The notes below the pieces were generated by a model. It ran no database searches. It was not told the DNA's origin and saw only the letters and a program-made list of their open reading frames with translations. This document shows positions 44,024 to 52,989 of a stretch of DNA of 64,000 nucleotides, piece by piece; within the stretch, counting starts at the first letter, position 1; every line of letters begins with the position of its first letter. The translations under genes and the position numbers were made by a program. Source of the DNA: Sphingomonas sp. CL5.1 (GTDB lineage: Bacteria > Pseudomonadota > Alphaproteobacteria > Sphingomonadales > Sphingomonadaceae); the NCBI RefSeq assembly GCF_013344685.1, contig NZ_CP050137.1:872001-936000 (forward strand). Direction: 5' to 3'.

Positions 44024-44697
44024 GCCGCGCCTTCGCGCAGGAGGTAGCCGACCCCGCGTATCGTGTGCAGGCAGCCGCTCGCCCCGGCTTCCTCCAGCTT
44101 GCGCCGCAGCCGCGAGACGGTGGCCTCGATCGCGTTGGGGGTCACCGCCTCGTCGAACGTGTAGAGCGCATCCTCGATCGCCCGCCGCCGCACGACCTGT
44201 CCCGCCCGGCGCAGCAGCAGTTCGAGCAGCGCCGTCTCGCGCCGGGTGAGATCGAGCGTGACGTCGCCGGCGGTGGCGACATGCGCGGCGGCGTCGAAGC
44301 GGATCGCGCCGACCGCCAGCGCGGTCTCCTGCCGCGCGCCTGGCCGGCGCAGCATCGCGCGCATCCGCGCGGCCAGCTCGTCCATCGCGAACGGCTTGGG
44401 GAGATAATCGTCGGCGCCGGCGTCCAGCCCCTTCACGCGATCCTCCAAGGCGTCGCGCGCGGTGAGGATCAGCGACGGCGGCGCATCGGCGGAACGGCGG
44501 TGGGCGAGCCATTCCAGCCCGTCGCCATCGGGCAGGCCGAGATCGAGCACGAGGCCGTCGAACGCGGCGATGCCGAGCGCGTCGTCGGCCGCCGCGAGGC
44601 TGTGCGCGACGTCGCAGACGTGGCCGCGCTCGCCCAGCCCGCCGGCGATGAGGGCGGCGAGGCGCGGATTATCCTCCACGATCAGGATGCGCGCCAT
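44020..44697 (-). CDS. OmpR-family response regulator
   Basis: DNA-binding partner of the kinase. The 225-residue protein starts M-A-R-I-L-I-V-E-D-N-P-R-L at 44697; a longer reading from 44736 has no family match. The receiver has the phosphoacceptor Asp in L-V-L-D-L-G-L-P-D-G-D-G near residue 51 and Lys in Y-L-P-K-P-F near residue 101. The C-terminal winged helix has R-R-E-T-A-L-L-E-L-L-L-R and ends I-R-G-V-G-Y-L-L. It is QseB/PmrA/CusR-like and expected to activate the czc genes downstream. It is 14 nt after the preceding enzyme gene. Confidence 0.93.
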   Translation of the reverse strand: MARILIVEDNPRLAALIAGGLGERGHVCDVAHSLAAADDALGIAAFDGLVLDLGLPDGDGLEWLAHRRSADAPPSLILTARDALEDRVKGLDAGADDYLPKPFAMDELAARMRAMLRRPGARQETALAVGAIRFDAAAHVATAGDVTLDLTRRETALLELLLRRAGQVVRRRAIEDALYTFDEAVTPNAIEATVSRLRRKLEEAGASGCLHTIRGVGYLLREGAA

Positions 44698-44711
44698 CGT
44701 CCGCCCGCGAC

Positions 44712-45650
44712 CTATGCCGCCGTGCGATAGAGCCACGCGGCGCAGGCGAGGTCCTGCACGATCGAGCCGAGCGACTTGTAGATCGTCACTTCCCGCGCGT
44801 CGCGCCGGCCCGGCGCGATGCCGGCATAGACCGCGCCGATCTCGGCAAGGACGTGATCGTCATCGACCAGCCCGGCCGCCTTCGCGCGGAGGAATTCCGC
44901 GCCCTGCGCCAGCACGCCCTCGCGGTGATCGGGAAAGAAGCGCGCGCGGCGGACCAGCGCGTTGTCGATCTCCGCCGGCCCGGCGCGGCTCGATCCGACG
45001 ACATTGAGATGCGTGCCGGGGGCGATATCGTCGTCGCGCAGGATCGGCTCCGCCGCCGCCGTGGTGGTGCAGATGATATCGGCATCGCGCACCGCCTCGG
45101 CGGGAGTCGGCGCGACTTCCACCGGCAGTGCGAGCGCGTCCGCGATCCGCCCGGCAAGGCCCGCCGCCGCCTCCCTGTCGCGGCCCCAGATCGCGATGCG
45201 CGCCAGCGGGCGGACGTGGCGGATCGCCAGCGCGTGCTGCCACGCCTGCTCGCCGGTGCCGAGGATGGCGAGCCGCGACGCGTCGGCGCGCGCCAGCGCA
45301 TCGGTCGCGGCGGCGGAGGCGCAGGCGGTGCGGATCGCCGTCACCTCGCCCGCATCGACGACGCACACCGGCGCGCCGCTTCCGCGATCGAACAGCAGGA
45401 TCGCGCCCTGATGCGAGCGCCCCCGCGCGGCGGCGGCGGGGAAGACGCTCACCAGCTTCGCGCCGAAGCCCGCGCCGTCGAGCGCGCCGGGCATCACGCC
45501 GAACGCATCGCCGCCGCCGAGATCGATGATCCCGCGCAACAATTGCTTCGAGCGTCCGCCCGACAGCGCCATCATCGCCTCGCGCATCAGCGCGATGCAC
45601 GCCGGATGGTCGAGCCTGCGCGCGACTTCCTCCGCACCGATCACGATCAT
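44712..45650 (-). CDS. Ornithine cyclodeaminase/mu-crystallin family enzyme
   Basis: NAD(P)-dependent enzyme of 312 residues. The Rossmann site is L-A-I-L-G-T-G-E-Q-A near residue 127. Family marks are K-L-V-S-V-F-P near residue 65, G-A-I-L-L-F-D near residue 82, V-V-G-S-S-R-A-G-P-A-E near residue 218 and a C-terminal T-I-Y-K-S-L-G. Relatives are ornithine cyclodeaminases, L-alanine dehydrogenases and 1-pyrroline-2-carboxylate reductases. The peptide and D-amino-acid genes upstream suggest a role in amino-acid or imino-acid breakdown; the exact substrate cannot be read. Confidence 0.85.
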   Translation of the reverse strand: MIVIGAEEVARRLDHPACIALMREAMMALSGGRSKQLLRGIIDLGGGDAFGVMPGALDGAGFGAKLVSVFPAAAARGRSHQGAILLFDRGSGAPVCVVDAGEVTAIRTACASAAATDALARADASRLAILGTGEQAWQHALAIRHVRPLARIAIWGRDREAAAGLAGRIADALALPVEVAPTPAEAVRDADIICTTTAAAEPILRDDDIAPGTHLNVVGSSRAGPAEIDNALVRRARFFPDHREGVLAQGAEFLRAKAAGLVDDDHVLAEIGAVYAGIAPGRRDAREVTIYKSLGSIVQDLACAAWLYRTAA

Positions 45651-45654
45651 CGCG

Positions 45655-46812
45655 TCAGCCGCCCCATATTTCCTCGGCGTAGCGCAGGAAGTTCAGCCCG
45701 AGGATCTTCTCCACCCGGCGCGGCGGATAGCCCTTGGCCGCCAGCAGCCGCGCGAGCTTGCAGAACTGGTCCGGCCCGCGCAGGTCGACGACGAAGGGAT
45801 AGGTGTCCGGCCCCTCCCCGGTCGCGCTGATCCCGGCGGCGCGGCGCTGGGCGTTCTCCGCCGCCAGCATCGCGCCATAGGTCTTGAGATCGTCGATCTG
45901 CGTCACCGTGCCATCGGTGCCGATGCCGACATGATCCTCTCCGCAGACGTTCACCGCATGATCGATATGCGCCACCACCTCTGCGGCGGTGGCGTGGCCG
46001 GTCCTGTCGAGGAACGGCATGAAATAGATGCCGACGAAGCCGCCCTTCTCCGCCACCAGCCGCAATTCCTCGTCGGTCTTGTTGCGCGGCAGATCGGTGA
46101 CGGCACGGCAGCCGGTGTGATTGATCGAGATCGGCGCGCGCGAGGCCCGCGCCGCCTCGAGGCAGGTCCGCTGGCCGCTGTGCGACAGATCGACCATCAC
46201 CCGGCGATCGTTCAGCCGCGCGATCACCTCGCGGCCGAACGGGGTGATCCCGCGATTCTCCGGCGCCATCGATCCATCGCCGATCTGGTTGGCCGGATTG
46301 TAGGTGAGCTGGAACACGCGCACGCCGAGATCGGTGAAAACGTCGACCCGCGTCGCGTCCTTCCCCATCATCGCGCAATTCTGGAAGCCGTAGAGCAGGC
46401 CGATCTTTCTCTCCGCATGGGCGCGGCGGATATCGGCGGCGGACAGGATCTTCATCAGGTCGCGCGGATTCTCGCGGATCATCCGGTCGGTCGTGGCGAT
46501 GTCGCGCACCGTCGCCTCGAACGGCTCCTCCGGCCCGGCGACATAGCCGAGCGTGACGTTGACCGCCGTCAGCCCGGAGGCGTGCGCCTCCGCCAGCACG
46601 CGCGGGGTGATCGCGCTGCGCGTGTCGCTGGTCGGGTGATTGGGGTCGCCCAGCCCGCCGAGCGCATTGACGATGATCCAGTCGGCGATCGGCCAGCCCG
46701 CGATCGGATCGCCTGCCCCTTCCGCCGCCAGCACCGGCGCGGACGCCATCCCCAGCGCCGCGAGCGCCCCTGCCCGCGTCACGAACGCGCGTCGATCAAT
46801 CGCCATCGTCAT
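45655..46812 (-). CDS. Tat-exported M19-family dipeptidase
   Basis: Renal-dipeptidase-type metallopeptidase of 385 residues. A Tat-like signal (D-R-R-A-F-V-T-R followed by a hydrophobic stretch to residue 30) points to the periplasm. Visible family blocks are V-R-V-F-Q-L-T-Y-N near residue 160, V-M-V-D-L-S-H-S-G near 195, I-N-H-T-G-C-R near 220 and D-H-V-G-I-G-T-D-G near 285. The normal early H-x-D metal pair is not evident; the corresponding place reads I-V-N-A-L-G-G. It overlaps the amidohydrolase gene by 17 nt. Natural substrates of such enzymes include dipeptides with D-residues. Confidence 0.85.
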   Translation of the reverse strand: MTMAIDRRAFVTRAGALAALGMASAPVLAAEGAGDPIAGWPIADWIIVNALGGLGDPNHPTSDTRSAITPRVLAEAHASGLTAVNVTLGYVAGPEEPFEATVRDIATTDRMIRENPRDLMKILSAADIRRAHAERKIGLLYGFQNCAMMGKDATRVDVFTDLGVRVFQLTYNPANQIGDGSMAPENRGITPFGREVIARLNDRRVMVDLSHSGQRTCLEAARASRAPISINHTGCRAVTDLPRNKTDEELRLVAEKGGFVGIYFMPFLDRTGHATAAEVVAHIDHAVNVCGEDHVGIGTDGTVTQIDDLKTYGAMLAAENAQRRAAGISATGEGPDTYPFVVDLRGPDQFCKLARLLAAKGYPPRRVEKILGLNFLRYAEEIWGG

Positions 46813-48181
46813 CCCCCAGTTCCACCCCGGTCACCGGACGGTAATCGGCGCGCGGCCAGGCGCGGCCGCGCTTCACCGTCATCTCGATCGCGCGGATATT
46901 GGCGATGTCGGCCAGCGGGTCGCGCGTCAGCACGACGAAATTGGCGAGCTTGCCCTTTTCCACCGATCCCATCTCGTCGCCCTGCCCCGCCGCCCGCGCG
47001 CCGACCAGCGTCGCCGAGCGGATCACCTGAAGCGGCGGCATCCCGACGTCGTGCGCGAGGAAGAGCAGTTCGTCATGCACCTCCGGCCATTGCTGGTCCG
47101 CGCCATAATTGTGATCGGTGCCGGTGGAGATCGGCACGCCGGCGCGCCATGCCTGCTGCGTCAGCCGGATCGTCGCGGGGCCGGTGCAGCGCAGCGGGCG
47201 CCGCTCCGGATGCGCCTTGCGCTCGGCATCGTAGCGCACGAACAGGCTGCCGGTCGCGTCGAGGATCGTGCCGCGCTTCAGCATCTCGCGATAGAGGCCG
47301 GCGATCACCGGATCGTCGCCCTGCTTCGCCAGCAGCGCCTCGTTGACCGGCGTGTGATCCTCGTAAGAGGCGAGCATCACCGGCTCCGCCTGATAGGCGA
47401 GATAGCAGACATGGCTCACCGTATCGGGGCCAGCGGCGATCACGTCGGCCGGGCGGGTGGGGAAGACCGCGCTGTGCGCCCACACCCTGATATGCTGGCG
47501 ATGCGCCTCCTCGGCGATCGCCTTGACCAGATGGGGCGGCAGGTCGGCGTAGATCTTGATCGCCGTCGCGGCGGTGCCGCGCGCCAGCGTCACCGCCGTC
47601 CGAAGGTCGGTCGCGTCGTCGATCGACTGCATCCACGGCGCGCTGCCCGGCGTCGCCCCGACCGACACCGCCAGCACGCGCCGGTCCTGGAAGAAGGGCG
47701 GCCCGGCCATCAGCGCGGCGTAATAGATATCGGGCGCGGGGATTTCCCCGGTCAGCGCCCCGCGGCTCAGCTCGCCGACCGGGCGCAGATCGTCCGCCAT
47801 GTCGCGCACCGCCGTGACGCCGCCGAACAGGTCGCGGCGGAGCAGCGCCCTGGCGCGGGTGTTGTTCGGCGGCGTCGCGAGATGGACGTGGCTGTCGATC
47901 AGGCCGGGGATGACATAGCGCCCGGCGAGATCGACGCGCCGCGCCGCCGCCCCCCCGGCGATCGACCCGCGCGGCCCCACCGCCACGATCCGCTCGCCGC
48001 GCACGAGGATGTCCTCGTGCGGACGAGCGGGCGCGCCGGTGCCGTCGATGACGGTGGCGTCGGCATAGAGCGTCAGATCGCCCTCCGCCGCCGCCACCGG
48101 CGCGGCGACCATGCCGATCGCCGCTATCCCCCACGCCAGCCGCGAAAACCGCCGAAGCGAATGCCTGATGACCCTGTTCAC
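46796..48181 (-). CDS. Exported metal-dependent amidohydrolase
   Basis: Amidohydrolase-superfamily enzyme of 461 residues with a signal peptide ending A-A-P-V-A-A-A near residue 31. The metal motif is G-L-I-D-S-H-V-H-L near residue 95; the further ligands fit K-I-Y-A-D near 205, R-V-W-A-H-S near 230 and the Asp in S-T-G-T-D-H-N near 360. The closest relatives are imidazolonepropionase-like and Xaa-Pro/cyclic-peptide amidohydrolases. It is co-transcribed with the M19 dipeptidase, so a joint role in periplasmic peptide use is likely. A leader of 33 nt separates it from dadA. Confidence 0.85.
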   Translation of the reverse strand: MNRVIRHSLRRFSRLAWGIAAIGMVAAPVAAAEGDLTLYADATVIDGTGAPARPHEDILVRGERIVAVGPRGSIAGGAAARRVDLAGRYVIPGLIDSHVHLATPPNNTRARALLRRDLFGGVTAVRDMADDLRPVGELSRGALTGEIPAPDIYYAALMAGPPFFQDRRVLAVSVGATPGSAPWMQSIDDATDLRTAVTLARGTAATAIKIYADLPPHLVKAIAEEAHRQHIRVWAHSAVFPTRPADVIAAGPDTVSHVCYLAYQAEPVMLASYEDHTPVNEALLAKQGDDPVIAGLYREMLKRGTILDATGSLFVRYDAERKAHPERRPLRCTGPATIRLTQQAWRAGVPISTGTDHNYGADQQWPEVHDELLFLAHDVGMPPLQVIRSATLVGARAAGQGDEMGSVEKGKLANFVVLTRDPLADIANIRAIEMTVKRGRAWPRADYRPVTGVELGDDDGD

Positions 48182-48214
48182 ACCACCATGGCTAAGTGAA
48201 CACGGCCCGTTGCG

Positions 48215-49468
48215 CTAGTAGCGATCGATCCCCAGCCCGGCCGGATCGACCGCGGCCGCCGTGCCGCCGATCAGGCTGGCGATCAGATGGCCGGAGCCGC
48301 ACGCCATCGTCCAGCCCAAGGTGCCGTGGCCGGTGTTGAGGAACAGGTTCGCCACCGGCGTCGCGCCGATCACCGGGGGGCCGTCCGGCGTCATCGGGCG
48401 CAGGCCGCTCCAGAAATTCGTCTCGCCATCGACCTTCGCGCCGCCGGGGAACAGATCGGTGAGCGAATGGAGCAAGGTCGCCTGCCGCCGCGCTGGCAGG
48501 CCGCGGTCGAAGCCCGAGATTTCCGCCATGCCGCCGACGCGCACCCGGTCGCCGAGCCGGGTGATCGCGATCTTGTAGCTTTCGTCGAGCAGGGTCGATA
48601 CCGGCGCGCGCTCGGGATCGGCGACCGGGACGGTGATCGAATAACCCTTCACCGGATAGACGGGCAGCGTGAGGCCGAACGGCTTGAGCAGCGGCGGCGA
48701 ATAGCTCGCCAGCGCGACGAGATACGCATCGCCACGCACCACGCCGGCGTTGGTCCTGACGCCGGAGACGCGGCCGCCATCGCGCTCCAGCGCCTCGATC
48801 GTCGTATTGTAGCGAAACTCCACCCCGGCCGCCGCCACCCGCTCGGCCAGCGCGCGGGTGAACATGCGGCAGTCGCCGGTCTCGTCGCCGGGCAGGCGCA
48901 GGCCGCCGACGAACTTGTCGCTGGTCGCGGCGAGGCCCGGCTCGGCGGCGACGCAGCCGGCGCGGTCGAGCAATTCATAGTCCACGCCGAAATCGTCCAG
49001 CACCGCCATGTCCTTGGCCGCGCTGGCAAGCTGCTTTTCGGTGCGGAAAAGCTGGAGCGTGCCTTGCTCCCGCTCGTCATAGGCGATGCCGAGCGTCCCG
49101 CGCAGCCGCTTCAGCTCGTCGCGGCTGAACTCGGCCAGCCCGACCATCCGGCTCTTGTTGAGCGCGTAGCGCGCCTCGGTGCAGTTGCGCAGCATCATCG
49201 CCAGCCAGCGCAGCATCGCCGCGTCGGGCTTCGGCCGCAGGATCAGCGGGGCATGCTTCATCAGCAGCCAGCGCACCGCCTTCTGCGGGATGCCCGGCGC
49301 TGCCCAGGGCGAGGCGTAGCCGGGCGAGACCTCACCGGCGTTGGCGAAGCTGGTTTCGAGCGCCGGGCCGGGCTGCCGGTCGATCACCGTCACCTCGTGC
49401 CCGGCCTGCGACAGATAATAGGCCGAGGTGACGCCGATCACGCCGGCGCCAAGGACGATCACTCTCAT
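48215..49468 (-). CDS. dadA: D-amino acid dehydrogenase DadA
   Basis: FAD-dependent, membrane-linked oxidation of D-amino acids, mainly D-alanine, to 2-oxo acids. The 417-residue protein has an N-terminal FAD site [15 protein letters not shown] and a long DAO-type fold with [10 protein letters not shown] near residue 50. The C-terminal block is [10 protein letters not shown] near residue 378, all typical of DadA. It overlaps alr by 4 nt. The pair converts L-Ala via D-Ala to pyruvate. Confidence 0.94.
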   Translation of the reverse strand: MRVIVLGAGVIGVTSAYYLSQAGHEVTVIDRQPGPALETSFANAGEVSPGYASPWAAPGIPQKAVRWLLMKHAPLILRPKPDAAMLRWLAMMLRNCTEARYALNKSRMVGLAEFSRDELKRLRGTLGIAYDEREQGTLQLFRTEKQLASAAKDMAVLDDFGVDYELLDRAGCVAAEPGLAATSDKFVGGLRLPGDETGDCRMFTRALAERVAAAGVEFRYNTTIEALERDGGRVSGVRTNAGVVRGDAYLVALASYSPPLLKPFGLTLPVYPVKGYSITVPVADPERAPVSTLLDESYKIAITRLGDRVRVGGMAEISGFDRGLPARRQATLLHSLTDLFPGGAKVDGETNFWSGLRPMTPDGPPVIGATPVANLFLNTGHGTLGWTMACGSGHLIASLIGGTAAAVDPAGLGIDRY

Positions 49469-50580
49469 TGCTGCGCTCCATCGACATAAAGGCGCCGGTG
49501 ACGCCGGCCGAGCTGGGTGAGGATTTCATAGGAGATCGTGCCGGCATCGCCGGCCACGTCGTCGAGCGACTGCGACGGGCCGAGCAATTCGACGGAATCG
49601 CCCTCCGCCAGCGCATCGTCGGGCAGCGAGGAGATATCGACCGTCAGGCTGTCCATCGAGACGCGCCCGACGATCGGCAACCGCTGCCCGCGATGCCAGG
49701 CCGCGCCGCGGCCGCTCAGATGGCGCGGCCAGCCGTCGGCATAGCCGATGCCGATCGTGGCGAGCCGGCGACGCTCGCTGGCGACATAATCGAGACCATA
49801 GCCGACACCGGTGCCCGCGCCGATCTCGCGGATCTGGATGACGCGCGCCGACAGCGCCGCGACGGGACGCAACCCTTCGGCCAACGCGCTCGGCGGCGCG
49901 CCATAGAGTGCGATGCCGGCGCGGGCGACGTCGCAATGGAAGCCGTCCGGCAGGAACGAGCCGCCACTGTTCGCGATCGAGGCGGGGACGCCGGGGAACA
50001 GCGCGCGCGCCGCCGCGAATCGCGCGAGCTGCGCGGCATTGGCGGGATTGCCCGGCTCGTCGGCGCAGGCGAGGTGCGTCATCAGCAGCCGCAGCGGCAC
50101 CTCGCGCGCGAAGCCGGCGTCGCCCGTTAGCGCCTCCACCGCCGCCGCGTCGAGGCCGAGCCGCGACATGCCGCTGTCGATCTGCAACGCCGCCGGCAGC
50201 GCCGAGCCCCGTTCGCGGGCAAGGGCGCGCCAGCGCGCGACCTGGCTGGCCGAATTGAGCACCGGCACGAAGCCGCGATCGGCGCATAGAGCCTCGCATC
50301 CCGGATCGAGGCCGTTGAGGATGAAGATGTCGCCGGCCGTGCCGAGCGCCGCGCGCAGCGCGATCGCCTCACAAAGCTGCGCGACGAAGAAGATGCCGCA
50401 ACCAGCATCGCGCAGCACCGGCGCGACCCACGCCGCGCCGAGGCCATAGGCGTCGGCCTTGACCACCGCGCCGCAGGCGGCGGGGGCGACGCGCGCGGCG
50501 AGCAGGCGGTAATTGGCGCGGATCGCATCCAGATCGATCGTCAGCCGGCTCGAGCCGGTCGCGCAGACGTCATTCGCCAT
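49465..50580 (-). CDS. alr: Alanine racemase (catabolic type)
   Basis: PLP enzyme interconverting L- and D-alanine, 371 residues. The PLP lysine is in [10 protein letters not shown] near residue 41. The catalytic tyrosine is in the conserved stretch G-I-G-Y-A-D-G-W-P near residue 276, with the carboxylate-binding D-S-L-T near residue 320. Overlap with dadA and a divergent Lrp-type regulator indicate the catabolic DadX role rather than only cell-wall synthesis; whether another alr exists lies outside the window. Confidence 0.93.
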   Translation of the reverse strand: MANDVCATGSSRLTIDLDAIRANYRLLAARVAPAACGAVVKADAYGLGAAWVAPVLRDAGCGIFFVAQLCEAIALRAALGTAGDIFILNGLDPGCEALCADRGFVPVLNSASQVARWRALARERGSALPAALQIDSGMSRLGLDAAAVEALTGDAGFAREVPLRLLMTHLACADEPGNPANAAQLARFAAARALFPGVPASIANSGGSFLPDGFHCDVARAGIALYGAPPSALAEGLRPVAALSARVIQIREIGAGTGVGYGLDYVASERRRLATIGIGYADGWPRHLSGRGAAWHRGQRLPIVGRVSMDSLTVDISSLPDDALAEGDSVELLGPSQSLDDVAGDAGTISYEILTQLGRRHRRLYVDGAQQ

Positions 50581-50611
50581 CGGGCATCCTCCGCGGCGGA
50601 GAATGGCAGCG

Positions 50612-50681
50612 ATCGGCGCGAATCTTTCGCCGATTTGACGTGCAATGCTGCTCGAAACGCGGCTATGTCGCAGAATCTTCG
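50612..50681. promoter_or_regulatory. Repeats in the alr-lrp intergenic region
   Basis: The inverted repeat ATCGGCG-N9-CGCCGAT lies at 50612-50634. Its spacer includes GAATCTTTCG, and GAATCTTCG recurs at 50673-50681, 53 bp away. Spaced repeats of this kind suit an oligomeric Lrp-type regulator controlling alr-dadA and itself. Binding is inferred. Confidence 0.4.
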
Positions 50682-50700
50682 ATCAGATGGCATATCCTGC

Positions 50701-51147
50701 ATGTCCACCCTCGACGACGCCGATCGCCGCATCCTGACGCAGCTTCGCCTCAACGCACGGATCACCAACAGCGCGCTGGCCGAGGCGGTGGGGCTTTCCG
50801 CCTCCGCCTGCCTGCGCCGCGTGAAGCTGCTGGAGCAATCGGGCGTGATCCGGGGCTATACCGCGATCGTCGCCGGGGCGGGGCCGGACGAGGGCACGGT
50901 GGCGATCGTGCAGGTCGAGCTGGAGCGGCAGACCGAGGAATATCTCGTCCGCTTCGAGCGCGCGCTGCGCCACCATCCCGAAGTGCGCGAATGGTATCTG
51001 ATGACCGGCGCGGGGGATTATGTGCTGCGCGTGCAGATCGCGGGGATGGAGGAATATGCCGCCTTCCACCGCGACGTGCTGACGCGGTTGCCCGGCGTCA
51101 CGCGGATCACCTCCAGCTTCGCGATGCGCGGCAACCGGCGGGCGTGA
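50701..51147 (+). CDS. Lrp/AsnC-family regulator
   Basis: Transcription regulator of 148 residues. The N-terminal helix-turn-helix is L-D-D-A-D-R-R-I-L-T-Q-L-R-L-N-A-R near residue 4 and S-A-L-A-E-A-V-G-L-S-A-S-A-C-L-R-R-V near residue 25. The C-terminal RAM/ligand domain has V-R-E-W-Y-L-M-T-G-A-G-D-Y near residue 93. It starts at the ATG at 50701; an upstream in-frame ATG adds 22 unmatched residues. Divergent from alr-dadA, it probably activates those genes in response to alanine, like Lrp or DadR. Confidence 0.92.
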   Translation: MSTLDDADRRILTQLRLNARITNSALAEAVGLSASACLRRVKLLEQSGVIRGYTAIVAGAGPDEGTVAIVQVELERQTEEYLVRFERALRHHPEVREWYLMTGAGDYVLRVQIAGMEEYAAFHRDVLTRLPGVTRITSSFAMRGNRRA

Positions 51148-51257
51148 ACGGCGGCGTTTGACTCGCGGCGGCGCGCGCGACATCATCGCGCGATGCAGGC
51201 CAGCCGCCGTCTTTTCCGTTTCCGCCGCCACGGGGGGCAGCTTCTCGCGGGCATCTA

Positions 51258-51295
51258 GCCCCGGGTTCCGGCGCGACATGCCCCGAACCCGGGGC
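51258..51295. repeat. Inverted repeat between lrp-like gene and rnk-like gene
   Basis: A perfect 11-bp stem (GCCCCGGGTTC / GAACCCGGGGC) with a 16-nt loop, 110 nt after the regulator stop. No T tract follows on either strand, so terminator function is uncertain. Nothing else is evident in the 204-bp gap. Confidence 0.5.
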
Positions 51296-51351
51296 ACCCG
51301 ACCGGCAGCGCGCCAGACGCGCGCGATCCCTCATTCGCGGAAAAGAGCACC

Positions 51352-51765
51352 ATGACGAGCAGCAAGGCGACGAGACGTCCGCCGATCCACATGATCGATA
51401 CTGAGGCAGACAGGCTGACCGATCTGGCGATCGGGGCGGAGGATCGCCTGCCCGAGGTCAGCGAGATGCTGCTGGAGGAAATCGGCCGCGCCAATGTCCA
51501 CACCGCCGCGCGCATCCCGCGCGACGTGGTGACGATGCACGCCCGCGTCGAGTTCATCGACGAGGCGAACGGCGCGACGCGCATCGTGCAGCTCGTCTGG
51601 CCGAAGGAAGCCGATATCTCGGCCGGGCGGGTTTCGATCCTCACGCCGGTCGGCGCGGGGCTGATCGGGCTGCGCGAGGGCCAGTCGATCCTGTGGCCCG
51701 ATCGCGAAGGGCATCGCCGCGCGCTCACCATCGTCAAGGTGACGCAGACGGCCGGGGCGGCGTGA
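51352..51765 (+). CDS. rnk: Rnk/GreA-GreB C-terminal domain protein
   Basis: RNA-polymerase-binding protein of the Rnk type, 137 residues. An N-terminal helical part (D-R-L-T-D-L-A-I) is followed by the GreA/GreB C-terminal FKBP-like domain. The latter has V-T-M-H-A-R-V-E-F-I-D near residue 61, the P-x-E-A-D family block as W-P-K-E-A-D near residue 83, and S-I-L-T-P-V-G-A-G-L-I-G-L near residue 94. In other bacteria Rnk acts as a secondary-channel binder and was named for effects on nucleoside diphosphate kinase. It stands alone here. Confidence 0.87.
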   Translation: MTSSKATRRPPIHMIDTEADRLTDLAIGAEDRLPEVSEMLLEEIGRANVHTAARIPRDVVTMHARVEFIDEANGATRIVQLVWPKEADISAGRVSILTPVGAGLIGLREGQSILWPDREGHRRALTIVKVTQTAGAA

Positions 51766-51814
51766 CGCGAAACGACCGCCGGCGATTGGTGCCGGCGGCC
51801 GCTCGATCCGCTTC

Positions 51815-52312
51815 TTACCAGAAGAAGTTGCGGATCACGTCCACGACGACACCGCGACGATAGTCTATCAGCAGCACGTCGTTATAATGGCGCACCCAGC
51901 GCGTATAGGGATGCGCCGGCGGCAGGCGATAGCGCCACGGATCGACGATCCAGTAACGCTGGCCGTAATAGCTCGGCGCGATCCGCGTGCCGACGCGGAA
52001 ATTCTGGTAGCGGAACGGCGCGCTCCAGTTGCCGCGTGCATAAAGCGAGCGGTTCTGGTTGCGCCACGCGCGCCAGTCGTCGCGCGCCCAGACGCGGTTG
52101 CGGTCCTCCGTCAGGTTCCGGCGCGCGTCGTGCAGGTCGCGCTGCTCGCGGCGCACGTCGTGGCGGTCGCCGTAACGGCGCGCCTGGTTCAGCTCATGCT
52201 GCTGCTGGCGGACGTCCTGGCGGTCGCGGCGCAAATCCTGATAGGTCTGCGCGGAGGCGACCGCCGGGAAGGCGGTGGCGGCCATCAGCACGCCGATCAT
52301 CAACTTACGCAT
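51815..52312 (-). CDS. RcnB-like periplasmic protein
   Basis: Exported protein of 165 residues. It starts at 52312 (MRKLMIGVLM) with AAGGAG upstream, and the signal peptide ends V-A-S-A-Q near residue 22. The middle (about residues 25-75) is a highly charged Arg/Asp/Gln-rich helix with repeated D-R-x-D-V-R units. The C-terminal domain matches RcnB, with N-F-R-V-G-T-R-I-A-P near residue 105, Y-W-I-V-D-P-W-R-Y-R-L-P-P near 122 and a terminal D-V-I-R-N-F-F-W. RcnB of E. coli helps nickel/cobalt homeostasis; binding here is not shown, and the metal efflux genes are 7 kb away. Confidence 0.85.
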   Translation of the reverse strand: MRKLMIGVLMAATAFPAVASAQTYQDLRRDRQDVRQQQHELNQARRYGDRHDVRREQRDLHDARRNLTEDRNRVWARDDWRAWRNQNRSLYARGNWSAPFRYQNFRVGTRIAPSYYGQRYWIVDPWRYRLPPAHPYTRWVRHYNDVLLIDYRRGVVVDVIRNFFW

Positions 52313-52433
52313 TATCGTTCTCCTTTTCCCTCGGCGGCACGGCGAGAACGCCGCGTCGCGACGGATCGGCTTATCGCAACGCGCCGCTGAATGCGCTGCG
52401 AACGCGTTGGTCAGGAAGGAGCAAGGTGGCGCG

Positions 52434-52901
52434 TTACGGCGTGTCACGCCCGCCGGGCGTCGGGCCGCCCATGCCGGCGGCGCCGACCGCGCCGATGTTG
52501 CCGAACAGGTCGGAGAAGAAGCTGCGCTTGCGGCCCAGCGTCGGCGTCGTCTTCTTCATCGGCGTGATCGAGGCGACCTGCTCCTTGCCTGAACGGCGCA
52601 CCGCCGTCACCGTGCCGTTGCGATCGAAGCTGATCTGCATGGTGAGCTGGTCCTTCACCTTCGGCAGATTGTAGGCGAGGTTCCGGCTGTCGCGCGAGAT
52701 ATAATACCAGTCGCCCTGGTTGAACTGCGCGGCGAAGGTCGGGTGGCCGAGCGTGGCGAGCACCGAATCGCGATTGTCGACCCCCGGCTGGATCGAATTC
52801 ACCAGATCGGCATCGACGACATAGCCCTGATGCGAGCGGAGCGGGGTGCAGCCCGCGAGCACGATCCCAGCGAGCGCGGCGATCAGGATGGGTTGGCGCA
52901 T
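52434..52901 (-). CDS. bamE: Outer-membrane assembly lipoprotein BamE
   Basis: Small BAM-complex lipoprotein of 155 residues. The lipobox is V-L-A-G-C with C18 as the lipidation site. The SmpA/OmlA fold follows, with S-I-Q-P-G-V-D-N-R-D-S-V-L-A-T-L-G-H-P-T near residues 36-55 and W-Y-Y-I-S-R near residue 65. The C-terminal tail of about 45 residues (K-K-T-T-P-T-L-G-R-K-R) is longer than in E. coli, as is common in alphaproteobacteria. It is divergent from the bc1 chaperone gene with an 88-bp gap. Confidence 0.93.
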   Translation of the reverse strand: MRQPILIAALAGIVLAGCTPLRSHQGYVVDADLVNSIQPGVDNRDSVLATLGHPTFAAQFNQGDWYYISRDSRNLAYNLPKVKDQLTMQISFDRNGTVTAVRRSGKEQVASITPMKKTTPTLGRKRSFFSDLFGNIGAVGAAGMGGPTPGGRDTP

Positions 52902-52989
52902 GGATACTCCGCGAACGTGACGGTTGCGCGGCACATTGCGTCCGCAGCCGAACGCCTCAATATGCCGGGCGGCAGGACGACACAAGGCA

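Noticed and set aside
51258..51295. Hairpin as the terminator of the Lrp-type gene
   Set aside because: Stem is good but no T tract follows and it lies 110 nt after the stop; kept only as an inverted repeat.
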